Shown here piece by piece: positions 35,265 to 47,776 of a stretch of DNA of 64,000 nt. The DNA comes from Dugong dugon. Its lineage: Eukaryota; Chordata; Mammalia; Sirenia; Dugongidae. The notes beneath the pieces are model-generated. The model was given only the letters and a program-made list of their open reading frames with translations, did no database searches and had not been told where the DNA came from. The stretch lies in assembly GCA_030035585.1 (NCBI GenBank), contig CM057462.1, positions 100,771,234 to 100,835,233 of the forward strand, read 5' to 3'. How positions within the stretch are numbered: position 1 is the stretch's first letter; every line of letters begins with the position of its first letter. The translations under genes and the position numbers were made by a program.

Positions 35265-35475
35265 AATTAGTAACAGCTTATATTTCTAGACCACTTTAAG
35301 ATTTACAAAGCATTTTCACATCTGTTATCTCACCTTACTTTTCTCACCACCCTATGAGTGAGTTATCATCACTTTGATTTTACAGATCTAGAAAGGTAGG
35401 CTCTAGGTCATATATAGTCTCATAGTCAGGATTTCAAAACAGGTCTTCTAATGCCACATTCAGTGCCCTCTGGCA
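35265..35475 (-). mobile_element. MIR-like SINE fragment
   Basis: 'cacatctgttatctcacctt', then 'tttgattttacagatctaga', then 'aggatttcaaaacaggtctt' follow the antisense MIR pattern. Confidence 0.5.
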
Positions 35476-35517
35476 GTGGCTCTGCTCTACCTTTTGCACT
35501 TGGCTATCGATTTCCTG

Positions 35518-35672
35518 GATCCCTGGTTGTACAGTGGTTAAGAGCTCAGGCTGCTAACCAAAAGGTCACCATGTGAATCCACCAGCCGCTCCTTGGAAAC
35601 CCTATGAAGTAGTTCTACTCTGAGTCAGAATCAACTTAACAGCAATGGATTTTTTCTTTCTTTCTTTTTTTT
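35518..35672 (+). mobile_element. AfroSINE-type SINE, slightly shortened
   Basis: Head GGTTGTACAGTGGTTAAGAG, body CTTGGAAACCCTATGAAGTA, tail GTCAGAATCAACTTAACAGC then a T-rich run. About 20 bp of the usual CTGTCCTATAGGGTCGC block is missing. Flanks gatttcctgg / gatttcttgc are a likely target-site duplication. Confidence 0.8.
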
Positions 35673-37221
35673 ATAGATTTCTTGCTATCCCTAAACTATT
35701 AATCAGGAACTATATCCTTGCCAGATAAACATTATTGAGTTCATACACTTTAGTGTTAGACAACAACATTCAAAATCATCAGGTTAATTTACTGCTTGGA
35801 ACTACCCTACATTTAGGGGTCAATCTTAATAGGGTAAGATTTACCTTTTATCTTCTTTTCATTTGCTTTAGTACTACTTGAACCAATATCACCCCACTAT
35901 GTGAATAGGGTTTCTGTGAATAGCCAGTGAGCTTTTGTTACAGGCTTAATTTACATTTGACTTCTATGTGATGCAGATAAAAACCCTCAACTACAACCTG
36001 ATTATGTTGTCAAGAAGTTGGTTTTCATCATAGTCTAAGAATTGACTCAATGCATATGTGATATTTTTCTTAAGAGTAAGTATATTTTTCTTCCTGCATA
36101 TGCTACATAGATCATCACTATGTATGAATTTTTGAAGAGGCTGGTCATTGGCAAATATGCTAAAGAAAATAATCCAAAACAAACCAAAGAGAGAAAAAGC
36201 AAGCCTTGCATTAGCTTAATATCGAATATCACTCAGCACACAGACGAAAGATTAAAATACAGGTGAGATCAGGTATAATGCTTGTAGATTTATTAGCAGC
36301 ATGCAACTCAATCACCCATTGGAGTCTACTGACTAAGATCAATGTAATGGAAAACCTGACTCTCTTGAGTGCAGTTTTTCTAGGCTCTTCTAGTGAAAAG
36401 ATATTTTTAGGCAACATTATGAAATTCAGAGACCTGTGAAAGGTAATGAGGTGTTCTTCACAGAGCAGTGTACTGTGTCCATTTTATCACTGAAAGAATA
36501 ATGACATGAGTCAGAAAAGCTGAACATATATACATTTAAATTCCTGAAAAATGATGTGGTTATGAAATTATTTAATTATTAGGATGTTTTGTCAATGTTT
36601 ACTTCTTAAATAAACGGTGTGCATCTGCATATTCAGCCATGTCACAGATTTATGAACATAATTAAACTTTCCTGCTTCGATAGGGATGGGGAATGAGCCA
36701 ACCAACACAAACAAAGTTGGAGGAAGGCAGCCGTTAATTAAGTTCCAGTGTGGTTAGGAGTAGGCTGTTCTTACCCCAGACAACAGGGATGCTGTGAGCT
36801 AAAGGGATTGGCAAATATAAACGTCAAGTCTGCAGGGGCCAGAGGCCAGGAACAATGTTAAATCTGCAGAGCCAAAAATCAGCAGCCAATATTTGTTAGG
36901 AAAAGAGCAAACGCCATTTGGGAGTGAATAAAATGAGGAGGGGTTCAGGTGGTTTCTTGATGATTTCCTTCAAAGGTAGGGGATGACTGAGGTTTTCCTT
37001 TATGGAACAGTGGGCACGTGAGGGTGGGAGAGGTCAGGTGGACAAAAAGGGCCAATAGCCGAGCAGATGATTATTGGTTATTCTTCCTTACATGAACATT
37101 ACCCAATATTCTGTCATTAGATACAATTTAATATATTATAGCAAAGAAGTTATAAACATAGTCAACTATGTGATTTTCAAAAGATTCTAAAGAATAGATT
37201 TGACTGATTTTTAAAAACTGA
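35673..37221. other. Repeat-poor sequence
   Basis: No gene found. Two overlapping minus-strand frames of about 60 codons (35991-36232) show no family. A GC-richer segment at about 36690-37050 might be an old LTR, but I could not match it. Confidence 0.4.
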
Positions 37222-37713
37222 ATTAGATGATTTTGGAATTCAATTAATAATACAGAGCTACAGACTCAGAATGGGAGTAAAATTTCAAGGTTATTCAATC
37301 TGCTTTTGATGCAGGAGTTAGTTCTAGAGTGTTCAGGTTAAGTGATAATTTAGTGGTTTGCTCTCTGTTGATAGAGAACAGGCTAGTTTTGGGGACCCTG
37401 GCTCTACTGTGCACAGTCTTATATTTATCTTTATTTATTTATTTGACTGTCCAGCAAACATGCTTGATTAGATGATTTTGGAATTCAATTAATAATACAG
37501 AGCCACAGACTCAGAATGGGAGTAAAATTTCAAGGTTATTCAATCTGCTTTTGATGCAGGAGTTATTTCTAGAGTGTTCAGGTTAAGTGATAGTTTAGTG
37601 GTTTGCTCTCTGTTGGTAGAGAACAGGCTATTTTATGAGACCCTGGCTCTACTGTGCACAGTCTTATATTTATATTTATTTATTTATTTGACTGTCCAGC
37701 AAACATGCTTGAT
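37222..37713. repeat. 245-bp direct tandem duplication
   Basis: Two copies, 37222-37466 and 37467-37713, each opening with ATTAGATGATTTTGGAATTC and closing with AGCAAACATGCTTGATT. I count about nine differences, roughly 96% identity, concentrated around 'gctagttttggggacc' versus 'gctattttatgagacc'. Each copy carries a (TTTA)n tract near its end. The join at ATGCTTGATTAGATG suggests a short GATT overlap at the ends. Confidence 0.9.
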
Positions 37714-40087
37714 TTCTGAGCAAGCATTTTGATTTATGTTTATGGAAAAACCTCTTCTCTATCGAATGCAGTCTAGAGGAACTACTTACTAATCATGGCC
37801 CTGACTCCATCCTGACCAAGTGGTACCAACATGACACAAGCTAGCCCCCAGTCCCTCCCTCCCTGGAAGCTGAATCTTCAGCACAGTGGCAAATGTTTGG
37901 CATTCTTTCATTTGCAGCAGTGGTGTCCTGACCAAGCTATTCTTGCCCTGAGACTCTGCTTGTATTTTCTGCCTTCTCATCCTCTGAATGAATCTTCCCT
38001 GTCTCCTCTTGTTTCCAAACCAGACTCTCCAGCTCCCTGGTAATTCTGGACATTACAGTCAATTGAAGAGCATGTTAAAATACATCTCCCTCAAGTATGT
38101 ATTTTAGTAGTTTCAGGTGGGGGTACAGGAAGTCAAATTTATAACTTGCCCTCTGGGTGATGTTGATGCAATCAGACAACCAGCTAACTTTTGGAAATCA
38201 TTGTTCAGATGAGATTATTCATGTATAAATTTATACTTTAATAGGCATTTCTGAAAGTGAAAAAGTCTTACTGATGGACACACTAAATGAACGAATGCCA
38301 GTTCTCTTACTCATTAAATAATTAAACAAATAGATATTGAATATCTATACTGTGCTAGGCACCAAGATAAAACCTGGGATAAATGATATAATTAAGGTTA
38401 TTGTGAGGCTGGAGGTACAAGCTTGCTCTCAGAGGATAGTGAGGCACTAAAAAGAAGCCAAGGAGTATGCCTCTGGATTGCCAGGTCTCATAGTCAGTAA
38501 ACATCATCAATAATCTTTGAAAGAAATGGACAACCAATTATTTCTTTATTTGTATATGATCTGTATGCTCCTAAAAAATATAACAATGTAGAGATTTTAA
38601 AATTATAGACATGTTTCTTCATGTATGTTAGAGATTTCTAGGCAAGACCAGAGACCTCAGCTCTAATTAATTAAGGCTAATTAGCCTTAGACATATTAAG
38701 AAAATCCAACTATAGCATTTTCTTGCCAGGTTTAATTAAATAAGCTTTTCTTCTTTTATTGTGCTGCTGAATTGCCTCACAGTTACATGCATAATGTACA
38801 TTAAAAATACCTGTATAGTTGAACAAGATGGGAAAATATTCAGAAGCTCCTTCTTTCAGCTAACAACAAAAATAACTCTTAAGTAAAATGTTGACTGATA
38901 AATTAAGCTCAGATTTGATGTTATTTTGGGAGAACTTTTAATATTATAAATCAATGATTTTAAGCAAATTTTGAAAAATTCTATCTGTTCTCACATAGTT
39001 TTAAAATTCACCTCTAAAATTTCTTATAAGCTTAAATAGTTACAGAGTATATAGTTTATAGCAAATTGTAAATATTGGCATAAAAATTTCATCACTCTCT
39101 GAAATGTAACCATTTTGATTCCCACCATAATCTGTATCAGAACACATGAACAAACTCAGCTGTAACAGAAATTCTTCATCATTCAGTTTTTCTTCCTGAA
39201 CTTATATTTCCATACCGCTTTTCCGATAGAATTTATCCTTGTTTAATATGTTTTTCTGCCTGAAAATAAAATACCTTTTATATGACTCTGCCAAAAAATA
39301 TGTACATATATTGGAAAGTAATTTGAAAAAAAATTGTGACCATAGAACACCAAGTGTTAAAATTTTTCTTGAATTGAATTTTCCCTATAGTTATTAATAC
39401 AAAATTGATCTAATCAAAATAAGCATATTGCAAATTTTGATAATAAACATAAAAGTAAGATTATTAGAAATGCATCCATTCTTGTGAATGGCTATTTTTT
39501 TTTGTTCAAAAAATTTATGCCGCTGTGGATAAATATTATTTATTGCTAGAATGAGACAGAACTCAGCAGCAATCTGTTCTATTTTTGTTTTTATGGATGC
39601 AAGATCTGAGATAACTTATTCCCATAAATAAGTAGATGGGAATGGAAGGAGTTTTGTTTTAGCAATGTCACTCAAATATTTGAACTCCTTCCAAGTCATA
39701 TGCCAAAAATCACAGTTATCTATCATCAAAAATTATTTTTAATGATCTACCAGCTGTCATCTCAATTAGTCTTTTTTTTTCAATTTTGTTAAAGGCAAAG
39801 AATTGGAACCAATTCTAGATTTTGTTACCCAGTTACTAGAGTCATTTACTTTCTCAACACCAGCACCACCGATATTTTGAATTGTCCTATTGCTTAGAAC
39901 TCTGGAGATTTTACAACCAGGGTCAATGTACTGTAGTAAGATGGTAAAATGGATGACAGTGATACTTCTATTTTTTAAAGTGAGAAAAAGGTAAGAAGAA
40001 GCATTGTGAAATTCTCAGGCACTGAAGTTTTAGGAAAGAAGGTTAGGATCTGGCAATTATTCAAAATTATTCATGCCTAGTAGCTCT
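37714..40087. other. AT-rich unique sequence
   Basis: No repeat recognised with confidence and no frame above about 70 codons. 38560-39900 is strongly AT-rich. Confidence 0.45.
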
Positions 40088-40243
40088 TGGGTCCTTGGTG
40101 GTGCAGTGATTTGAGCATTTGGCTGCTAACCAAAAGGACAGCAGTTCAAATCCACCAGCCACTCCTTGGAAACCTTATGGGACAATTCTACTCTGTCCTA
40201 TAGGGTCACTATTAGTCGGAATCAACTTGACAGCAATGAGTAG
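40088..40243 (+). mobile_element. AfroSINE-type SINE
   Basis: Head GGTGGTGCAGTGATTTGAGC, box B-like GACAGCAGTTCAAATCCACC, tail GTCGGAATCAACTTGACAGC. Flanks tagctctt / tagccctta may be the duplication. Confidence 0.85.
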
Positions 40244-41615
40244 AAGTAGCCCTTAGAAAGTCTGAGCATGCCCCCAGAGTACACACATCCCAGTTTGAAA
40301 TCTGCTGGCCTAAGTGTGTCTCCTTTTGAAAATAGTTAATGGTTATTCAACATTGTGTGCGTGTAGATTTTTTTATATGGGAACAAAGGGACGTATGACA
40401 ATTGCATTTTTCAAAATGCCTGTAGCAAAGTCTCCTGTCTTACATATTCTTCTTCCAGTGTGACATTGATACTCCTCCCTTGGAGAGGTGAGGGGTCTGT
40501 GCTTCCTACTCTGGATTTGAGTGGGCCTGTGACTATGGAGGAAGTAATGTTATGTGACTTCTGAGGCTAGGTCATTAAAAATCCTTGGTTCATTTGAGAT
40601 GCTTGCTCTTAGAACCCAGCTGCCATACTGTGAGGAAGCCAGACCGCATGTAAAAGCCATGTGTAGGATTTTCAGATGACAGTCTCATAAGAGGTCTAAG
40701 GCAACAAGCCAGCATCAAGCACTAGACATGTGAGTGAGGAAGCCTTTACAATTACTCTAGCTCCAGCCATCATAGTCATCTGACTGTGACCGCATGAGAG
40801 ACCCTGAGCAAGAACCCCAGGACAAAGAGAAGTAATAATAACAAGATTATCATTGTTTTAAGCCACAAAGTTTTGGAGTGATTCATTATGCAGTAATAAT
40901 AACTATAGCAGAACCTAACAGAATACCTTAGTAACCTAATAACTTGGTGTCCGAACAATTCAAAATCTATGTAAATTTTTTAGTTTGGGCTGAAATTTGC
41001 CTTTGTATATTACAAAAATTTGAAAATAGATTAGTAGTGCAAAAAAGATTGCAGGAAATATGTTAAACAGTTAATGTTTAATTTCATTAAAGAAAATAGA
41101 GCTAGACTTTAATAAATTACAATTTATTATTTATTGGAGTACAGCCTGTATATGAAATTAGCCAAACTCCTTATCTTTTATTTATTTGTTTAAAATTTAA
41201 TTTTTATTCTCAAAGCATGCTTGGGCTTAATTTTAAAAGCCAAACAGTACTATCAGGCTAATAATAGCAATAATAATAACACAACAATAATAAATAATAC
41301 ATACATGCAATCCCTTGCCTCCTTCTTATTCTCTGAAGGCAGACATTGACATTTATTTCAATATCTTTTAGCTGTTTATTCTGGTACTTACCTCCCAATT
41401 TCTAATAGCATACTTTATTGCTATTTTTTTCCCTTCAATTTTAGACATTATCTATTAGCTTTCTTCTATGGAAGGTTAGGTTTATCTCCTTTACACTGTC
41501 CCTCAACTGAAATTTCAATACATAAACATATTTTTCTTCTTCCTACTCTCCCACTATAGTTATATCCTACTTTTATGATATATCAATATTCACAGCTAAA
41601 ATTATGTTGCACTAT
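40244..41615. other. No gene; AT-rich with an (AAT)n-like tract
   Basis: A degenerate AAT/AAC tract lies at about 41259-41302 (aataataataacacaacaat). The remainder is unrecognised. Confidence 0.45.
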
Positions 41616-41624
41616 GATTATATT

Positions 41625-42417
41625 GAGCACAATTGTACTTACACGGAAACTGTACATAGACCAAGAGGCAGTCCTTTGAACACAACAAGGGGATACTGTG
41701 TGGTTTAAAATCAGGAAAGGTGTGCATCGTGGTTGTATCCTTTCACCATACTTAGTCAATCTGTACGTTGAGCAAATAAGCCAAGAAGCTGGGCTATATG
41801 AAGAAGAACACGGCATCACGACTGGTGGAAGACTCATTAACAACCTGCAATGTGCAGATGATACAACCTTACTTGCTGAAAGTGAAGAGGACTTGAAGCA
41901 CTTACTGATGAAGATCAAAGACCACAGCCTTCACTGTGCGTTACACCTCAACATAAAGAGAACAAAAATCCTCACAACTGGACCAATAAGCAACATCATA
42001 ATAAAAATGGAGAAAATACTGAAGTTGGAAAGGATTTTATTTTACTTGGATCCACAATCAGTGCCCATGGAAGCATCAGTCAAGAAATCAAATGACACGT
42101 TGCATTGGGCAAATCTGCTGCAAAAGACCTCTTTAAAGTGTTAAAAAGCAAATATGTCATTCTGAGCACTAAAGTGTGCCTGAACCAAATCATGGTATTT
42201 TCAATTGCCTCATACGCATGCGAGGGATGCACAATGAATAAGACTGAAGAATTGATGTCTTTGAATTACAGTGTTGGTGAAGAATACTGAATATACCATG
42301 GACTACCAGAAGAACAAACAAATCTATCATGAAGAAGTACAGCTAGAATGCTCCTTAGAAGCATTGTACATAGGGTCACTGTGAGTCAGAACTGACTTGA
42401 CAACACCTGACAATAAC
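41625..42417 (+). mobile_element. RTE LINE, 5'-truncated and internally deleted, with TSD
   Basis: Flanked by GATTATATT at 41616-41624 and 42418-42426. It starts in the RT palm and encodes an open frame of 148 codons (41698-42144) that includes the active-site motif near 41850-41861, here reading CADD instead of YADD. After CTCCTTAGAAG (about 42361) it jumps to the 3' terminal TGTACATAGGGTCACTG, a deletion of roughly 200 bp relative to the copy at 2591. The first dozen bases resemble an inverted piece of the adjoining RTE sequence. Confidence 0.85.
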
Positions 42418-42449
42418 GATTATATTTTCTCTCTCCCCTTTTTATACTA

Positions 42450-42472
42450 TATATATATGTATATATATAATG
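42450..42472. repeat. (TA)n-rich simple repeat
   Basis: tatatatatatgtatatatataa, an imperfect TA tract. Confidence 0.8.
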
Positions 42473-42589
42473 TTATTTATTTTATTCTCTGGATCCCTAT
42501 GACTGTTTCAGCTCAAACTTTCTCATGAAATTATAAAACAGCTTTCAATAAAGTCCATATTATTGAGCATATAATTTCTAAGTTCTTTT

Positions 42590-44180
42590 TTCTTTTTTTT
42601 TTAAGATTTCTCTTTCCTGTATCCCACTGTCCATTTATGCCAGTCTGGATTGGCTGCTTTCTGAGCCAAAATCCCAGCTAACATTCTAGGATGTCATTGT
42701 TGGGATTTTCTTTTTTTCTGTGTTGGATTCTGTGTTTCTTGGATTTTATGTCTTCCTCCTTTTATGGAGTAAATCCTCTAACATTTTCTGATAAAGGCTG
42801 CAGGTACATATCATGGTTTGAATTATGTCCCCCCAAAATGTATCAGTTCGGCTGGGCAATGATTCCCAGAATTGTGTAGTTGGCCTCCATTTTGTGATTG
42901 TAATTTTATGTTAAAGCGGATTAGGATGGGATTGTAACACCACCCTTACCCAGATCATATCCCTGATCCAATGTTAAGGGAGTTTCCCCTGCACCACCTT
43001 TCATCTCTCAAGAGATAAGAGGAAAGAGAAGCAAGCAGAGAGTTGGGGAACCTCATACCACCAAGAAAACAGTGCCTGGAGCAGAGTGCATCCTTTGGAC
43101 CTGAGGTTCCTGTGCAGAGAAGCTCCCATACCAAAGGAAGATTGATGACATGGACCTTCCTCCATAGCTGACAGAGAAAGCCTTCCCCTGAAGCTGTTGC
43201 CCTGAATTTGGACTTGAAGCCTACTGGACTGTGAGAGAATAAATTTCTCTCTGTTAAAGCCATCCACCTGTGGTATTCCTGTTAGAGTAGCACTAGATGA
43301 CTAAGACGTACATAAAATTTTTTTGAGGTCTTATATGATGAAAATGCTTTTATTCTACCTTTATATTTGATTAAAAGTATAGTTTAGGATAGAGTTTTAG
43401 GTTAGAAATCACTTTCCATTAGAATTTAAAAAGCATTGCTTTGTGGATTTCTGTTGATTTGTTGCCACTGGTAAGTCTGATGCTACTTAGATTTCTGATT
43501 TTTTTTTTTGTATATGAGTAGCTTTTTGTCACGAAGTTTTATGATTTTTTTCTTGATGTTTTGAAATTTCACTATGAACTTTGATGTCGGTCTTTTTTTC
43601 GTTCATTGTGCTGGACTCCAATTGCAACCTTTCAATATGGAAACTTGTATCTTTAATTCTGGAAATATTTCTAGCATTTTTTGTTTATAAGTTCCTCTAC
43701 TCTAGTTTTTTTTTTTTTTTTCCTCTCTTTTCTGACCTTCTAGTTGGATGTTGGATCTCCAGGGATAAGTTTTTAATTAAAAAATACATTTAATCTTCTA
43801 TTTTCCATCTTTTTGTCATTTTTCTTTTTAGGGAAACATCCTCAACTTTATCTTCAAATTCTTCTATTGAATTTCTGCAATCATATTTTGACTTTTCAAG
43901 ATCTCATTGTTTCCTTAAAAAAACGCAGCATCCTGGACTTATAACATGGATACAATATTTTATCTCTCTAGGAATATTAGTTCTGTATTTAATTTTTTTC
44001 TTTCTGTATTGACTTGGTTTTCTCTGATTTATTTTCTTTCCTGTTAGTTTATTTTGTTTTGATGTAATGTTAGAGGCTTTCTTCCAATATGTAGTCATCC
44101 TTGGCCGTTTGCAACTATTTAAATTGAGGCAGAAAAAAATTGAATTAGAAGTTTTGAATGCATAGACAGAGCTTGTACAC
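42590..44180 (-). mobile_element. Old L1-like repeat interrupted by an LTR
   Basis: 'ggagtaaatcctctaacatt' before the LTR and 'ttttattctacctttatatt', 'ttcattgtgctggactcc' and 'ctttcaatatggaaacttgt' after it are in the order seen in a common ancient mammalian L1 segment. Orientation and family assignment are tentative. Confidence 0.4.
42809..43307 (+). mobile_element. Solo LTR, MaLR-like family A, sense, perfect TSD
   Basis: Begins TATCATGGTTTGAATTATGT (the usual TG start is mutated) and ends ACTAGATGACTAAGAC. GTACA flanks it at 42804-42808 and 43308-43312. The two overlapping minus-strand frames at 42955-43267 lie inside the LTR and are not genes. Confidence 0.85.
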
Positions 44181-44551
44181 AAGTGAACCTCGCTATAAGA
44201 CCATTTTATTTGGGTTATCCAACATTATCTGTCTCTGTAGATATTTTCTCTTGGCCTGGTAAGTTTCCCAGAAGTTGTTGTTAGTGTAGGGAGGGAGGGG
44301 AGAGGGTACTTTTAATATTAAGTGTGAAAACTTTCATTTTATCACTATATTCAAATTAGGGCCTCATTCCTCAGGTTAATTATGTCAGTGTCCTTGAGTC
44401 CAGATACTGGTTCATCCTTTCAGAGAACAAAATGTTCTGTTTTCTGTTAGCTGGAGGGTGGGATAGTAGCATATGTGCAAGGACTGGAATAGGGGCTCTG
44501 AGAGGCAAATTGCCTTATGTAGATTTTCAGTCTACCTTCATGTTTCAGACC

Positions 44552-44846
44552 TTGTTGTTGTGGTTAGCTGCTGTGGAGTTGGCCATGGCAAGCCCCATGC
44601 ACAATGGAATTGGACCACTGTGATCCTTAAGGTTTCTGTTGGCTAAATTTTCAGAAGTAGATCACCTGACCTTTCTTTCTAGTCTTAGTCTGGAAATGCT
44701 GCTGAAACCTGTTCAGAATCATAGCAACACACAAGGCTTCATTGACAGATGGGTGATGTCTGTGATTGAGGTGCACTGGCTGGGAACTAAACCTGAGTCT
44801 CCTGCCTGCAAGACTTGAGAATTCTACCACTGAACTACCATTGCCC
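44552..44846 (-). mobile_element. tRNA-Gly-derived SINE with RTE-like body
   Basis: RTE-like tail at the left (TTGTTGTTGTGGTTAGCTGC), body with CTGAAACCTGTTCAGAATCA, and the tRNA-Gly-like head at the right (reverse complement of CAATGGTAGTTCAGTGGTAG). Full length. Confidence 0.8.
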
Positions 44847-45432
44847 TTGGTTCAGTCCTACTCTACCCCGTATTCCTACCTTCAGAGCTACCTGGTTCCT
44901 ATAAATTCCTGAGCCTTTCTAGAATATTCTACTTTAATCTTTTGCTTCAGCTTTCTGAGCTCTGCTAATCATTCTTCACTAGTCTGTGTCCTCTGTATCT
45001 TATAAAATTTTGTTGATCTCTCTTGTCTACTGTCCTTGCTGTCTTATTCCCTCTCACATTTTCTTGTTGTTTTATGCATTTTTTGTTTCTTTACTCTTAT
45101 TGTAGCAGTATTTCAGGATTGAATGTATGTGCTTAATCCATCATGTTGAATCTGCATTCTATAACTTCTTAATGGTTTTTCACTTCAAATATTTAAGTGA
45201 AATGTTTAACTTAGCCCTCTGCAAATTATTTTTAAATAGTAAAATTTTGAAGCGTTCACCAAGCATGTACATAACTATATGAAAAATTAATGAAAAAATT
45301 TTTTTTATTGTTTTCTCTTGATTCTTCAGTATAGAGAGGGTGTATTATATAGCATTCACTTGGGAAAAAATAGAAGGAATCATTTACAAAATTGTTGGAA
45401 AGACTGAAGGAGCAAAAGAGGGGAAGGTGAAG

Positions 45433-45868
45433 TATTAGGGGTTTATTTGTGACCCCCAAGAAGATATGTTCAAGTCCTAACCCTTGGTACCTCTGAATGT
45501 GTCCTAATTTGGAAATAGAGTCTTTGCAGATTTAATTAGTCAAGTTGATATGAGATCATACTGGAATAGGGTGGGCCCTAATCCTATATGGCTGGTGTCT
45601 TTATGAGAAGAGGAGAAGAGACACAGAAGACAGATGGTCATGTGAAAACAGAGGCAGAGATTGGAATTATGCTGTCATAATCCAGCAGATGCCTGGAGCT
45701 CCAGCAACTGGGAGAAAAAAGTAAAAATCTTCCCCTAGAGAGAGCATGCTTCTGCTGACACCTTGGATTGGACGTCTAGTTTCCAGAAGTGTGAGAGAAT
45801 ACATTTCTGTTGTTTTAAGCCACTCAGTTTGTGATAATTTGTTATATCAGCCCTAGGAAATCAGTACA
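45433..45868 (+). mobile_element. MLT1-type MaLR LTR, sense
   Basis: Ordered MLT1 features: 'tgacccccaagaagatatgt', 'gaatgtgtcctaatttggaa', 'gggtgggccctaatcctata', 'gtgtctttatgagaagagga' and 'taagccactcagtttgtgat', ending ATCAGTACA. An old placental-mammal element. Confidence 0.8.
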
Positions 45869-46450
45869 AGAGGTTACCACTACCTACTGCCTGTGTGGCT
45901 AGAGGAGCAGCAGAGGAAAAGGGGCTACCCAGAGTTCAGGATTGCTGTGCGATGGAGGCTGCCGAGGTTTCACTGCTGCTGCTGGAACTCACACCGCCCT
46001 TTGCAGGCAGCTTGAAACCCACACCCCACTGATGCTGCAGTAACCCAGGAGCCCACAGTCACCTGCCACAGAGACTGCTGCTATCACTACTGCCAGGTCC
46101 CACAAGCACCTTGCTGCTGAGGCTGACCGAGCACCATCTCTGTCATTGCCATGGAAATGAGCTGCCTGAGCAGGACTCCAGAGCCTGTACTTGCCTTGCC
46201 CCTGTCCCTCTAGCTGTTGCTTCCGTGCACCACCAGAAGCTGGGAAAAACAACAGAAAAACAAAACAAACTGAACATTTTTCCCTCCTTTCTGCCTTTCA
46301 GTCGCCCACCAGTGTCTCTCATTGGCAGGACCTCACTGGGAAGCAGCTGGTGAGGAAGTCTGTGAGATGTAGTTTGCAGGCTCCCAGCCGTCTTGGGATA
46401 TAGAGAAGATTCCAGAAGGCTAAGGATGTTGCTGAGAGCCAAATGACAAG
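45869..46450. other. GC-richer segment, possible old repeat
   Basis: Locally GC-rich with many CTGCTG and CCACC blocks. 'aagtctgtgagatgtagttt' and 'gcaggctcccagc' recall the end of an old mammalian repeat I cannot name. Minus frames of 87 and 137 codons (45989-46556) have no recognised domain and no clear splice sites, so I do not call a gene. Confidence 0.35.
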
Positions 46451-46768
46451 TAGCCAGCCCAGAGAGTTTAAAGGAAAAGTCAGTTACTGACTTGGGAATA
46501 TTATTGTTTTTCTGGGTAGGCATATCTATCTGACACTTTCTCTGAGTATGATACACAGCTATAAATGTATATACATATTTTTAATAGAGAGACTTTGAGA
46601 GTAAAATCAGAACTGCTTATGGAAAAGAGGTTTGATAATTTTCCAACTGTGAAGAAAACTTTAATGATTGTGATATGTCATTGATTATTTTTGTCATTTC
46701 CAGAGTTTATCTTATATATTGCTGTTTTTGTTGACATTTCACAGAATTTGGGGAGAGTATATAAGTTT

Positions 46769-47342
46769 GTTGTTTTCAGGTGCTGTCGAGTTGATTCTGA
46801 CTCATAGAGACCATGTGCACAGCAGAACAAAACACTGACTGGTCCTATGCCATCCTCACAATTGTTGCTACATTTGAGACCATTGTTGCAGCCACTGTGT
46901 CAGTCCATCTCTTTGAGGGTCTTCCTCTTTTTTGCTTACCCTCTACTTCACCAAGCATGATGTCCTTCTCTAAGGACTGTTCCCTCCTGATAACATGTCC
47001 AAAGTACGCAAGATGAAGTCTCACCATTCTTGACTCTTAGGAGCATGCCGGCTGTACTTCTTCCAAGACAGATTTGTTCGTTCTTCTAGCAGTCCGTGAT
47101 ATATTCAGCATTCTTCGTCAACACCATAATTCAAAGACATCAATTATTCAGTCTTCCTTAGTCATTGTCCAGCCCTTGCATGTGTATGAGGCGATTGAAA
47201 ATACCATGGCTTGGGTCAGGCGCACCTTAGTCCTCAAAGCGACATCCTTGCTTTTCAATACTTTAAAGAGGTCTTTTGCAGCAGATTTTTCCAGTGCAAT
47301 GTGTTATTTAATTTCTTGACTGCTGCTTCCATGGGCATTGAT
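46769..47342 (-). mobile_element. RTE LINE 3' fragment, antisense, 5'-truncated
   Basis: Reverse complement of the RTE 3' third: tail 'gtgctgtcgagttgattctg', then 'cttctctaaggactgttccc' and 'acatccttgcttttcaatac'. Short matching flanks (ataagttt / ttaagttt) suggest the target site. The plus-strand frames at 46813-47319 are antisense to the element. Confidence 0.8.
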
Positions 47343-47627
47343 TTAAGTTTAATAGGTTGTTAAGAGGGACTTTTCCCATTGTCTCAGATTTTCAACCCAG
47401 TCCAAAACTGAGCAAAAGAGGTGCTGAATTCTTGACGTTACAGAGATTTCTGTGTCCGTGCAGCCAAAATTAGCTTCAGAAACTTATCCCCAAGGCCAGT
47501 TAAGAGGCAGCAGGACTGGGCCTACAGCTACCAACCTGCCCATCCCTCCCATTTCTCCTTCCCCCACCTCCAAGGCACCTGACTCCATAAATGAAGGACT
47601 GGACCATTTTTTTCCTTCCTTTTTTAG

Positions 47628-47776
47628 CAATGAGTTAGAATCAGCTTGATGGTAATGGGTATTAAATTGTACTCAAACATACCAATCATCATAAAGATGG
47701 CACAGGACTGAGCAACATTTCATTCAGAGTTATATATAAGGTTGCCATGAGTCAGAGCTGACTTGACAGCAAAAAC
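47628..47776 (+). mobile_element. SINE/RTE tail fragments
   Basis: 'agcaatgagttagaatcagc' (about 47628-47662) is an isolated AfroSINE-like tail. 'gatggcacaggactgagcaa' through 'agtcagagctgacttgacag' (about 47695-47776) is an RTE-type 3' tail without a body. Confidence 0.6.

Noticed and set aside
41698-42144. 148-codon frame as a functional gene
   Set aside because: RTE reverse transcriptase fragment with CADD in place of YADD, truncated at both ends relative to the family.
45989-46556. Minus-strand frames of 87 and 137 codons as exons
   Set aside because: GC-rich composition lengthens frames by chance; the sequence resembles the end of an old repeat and lacks convincing splice sites.
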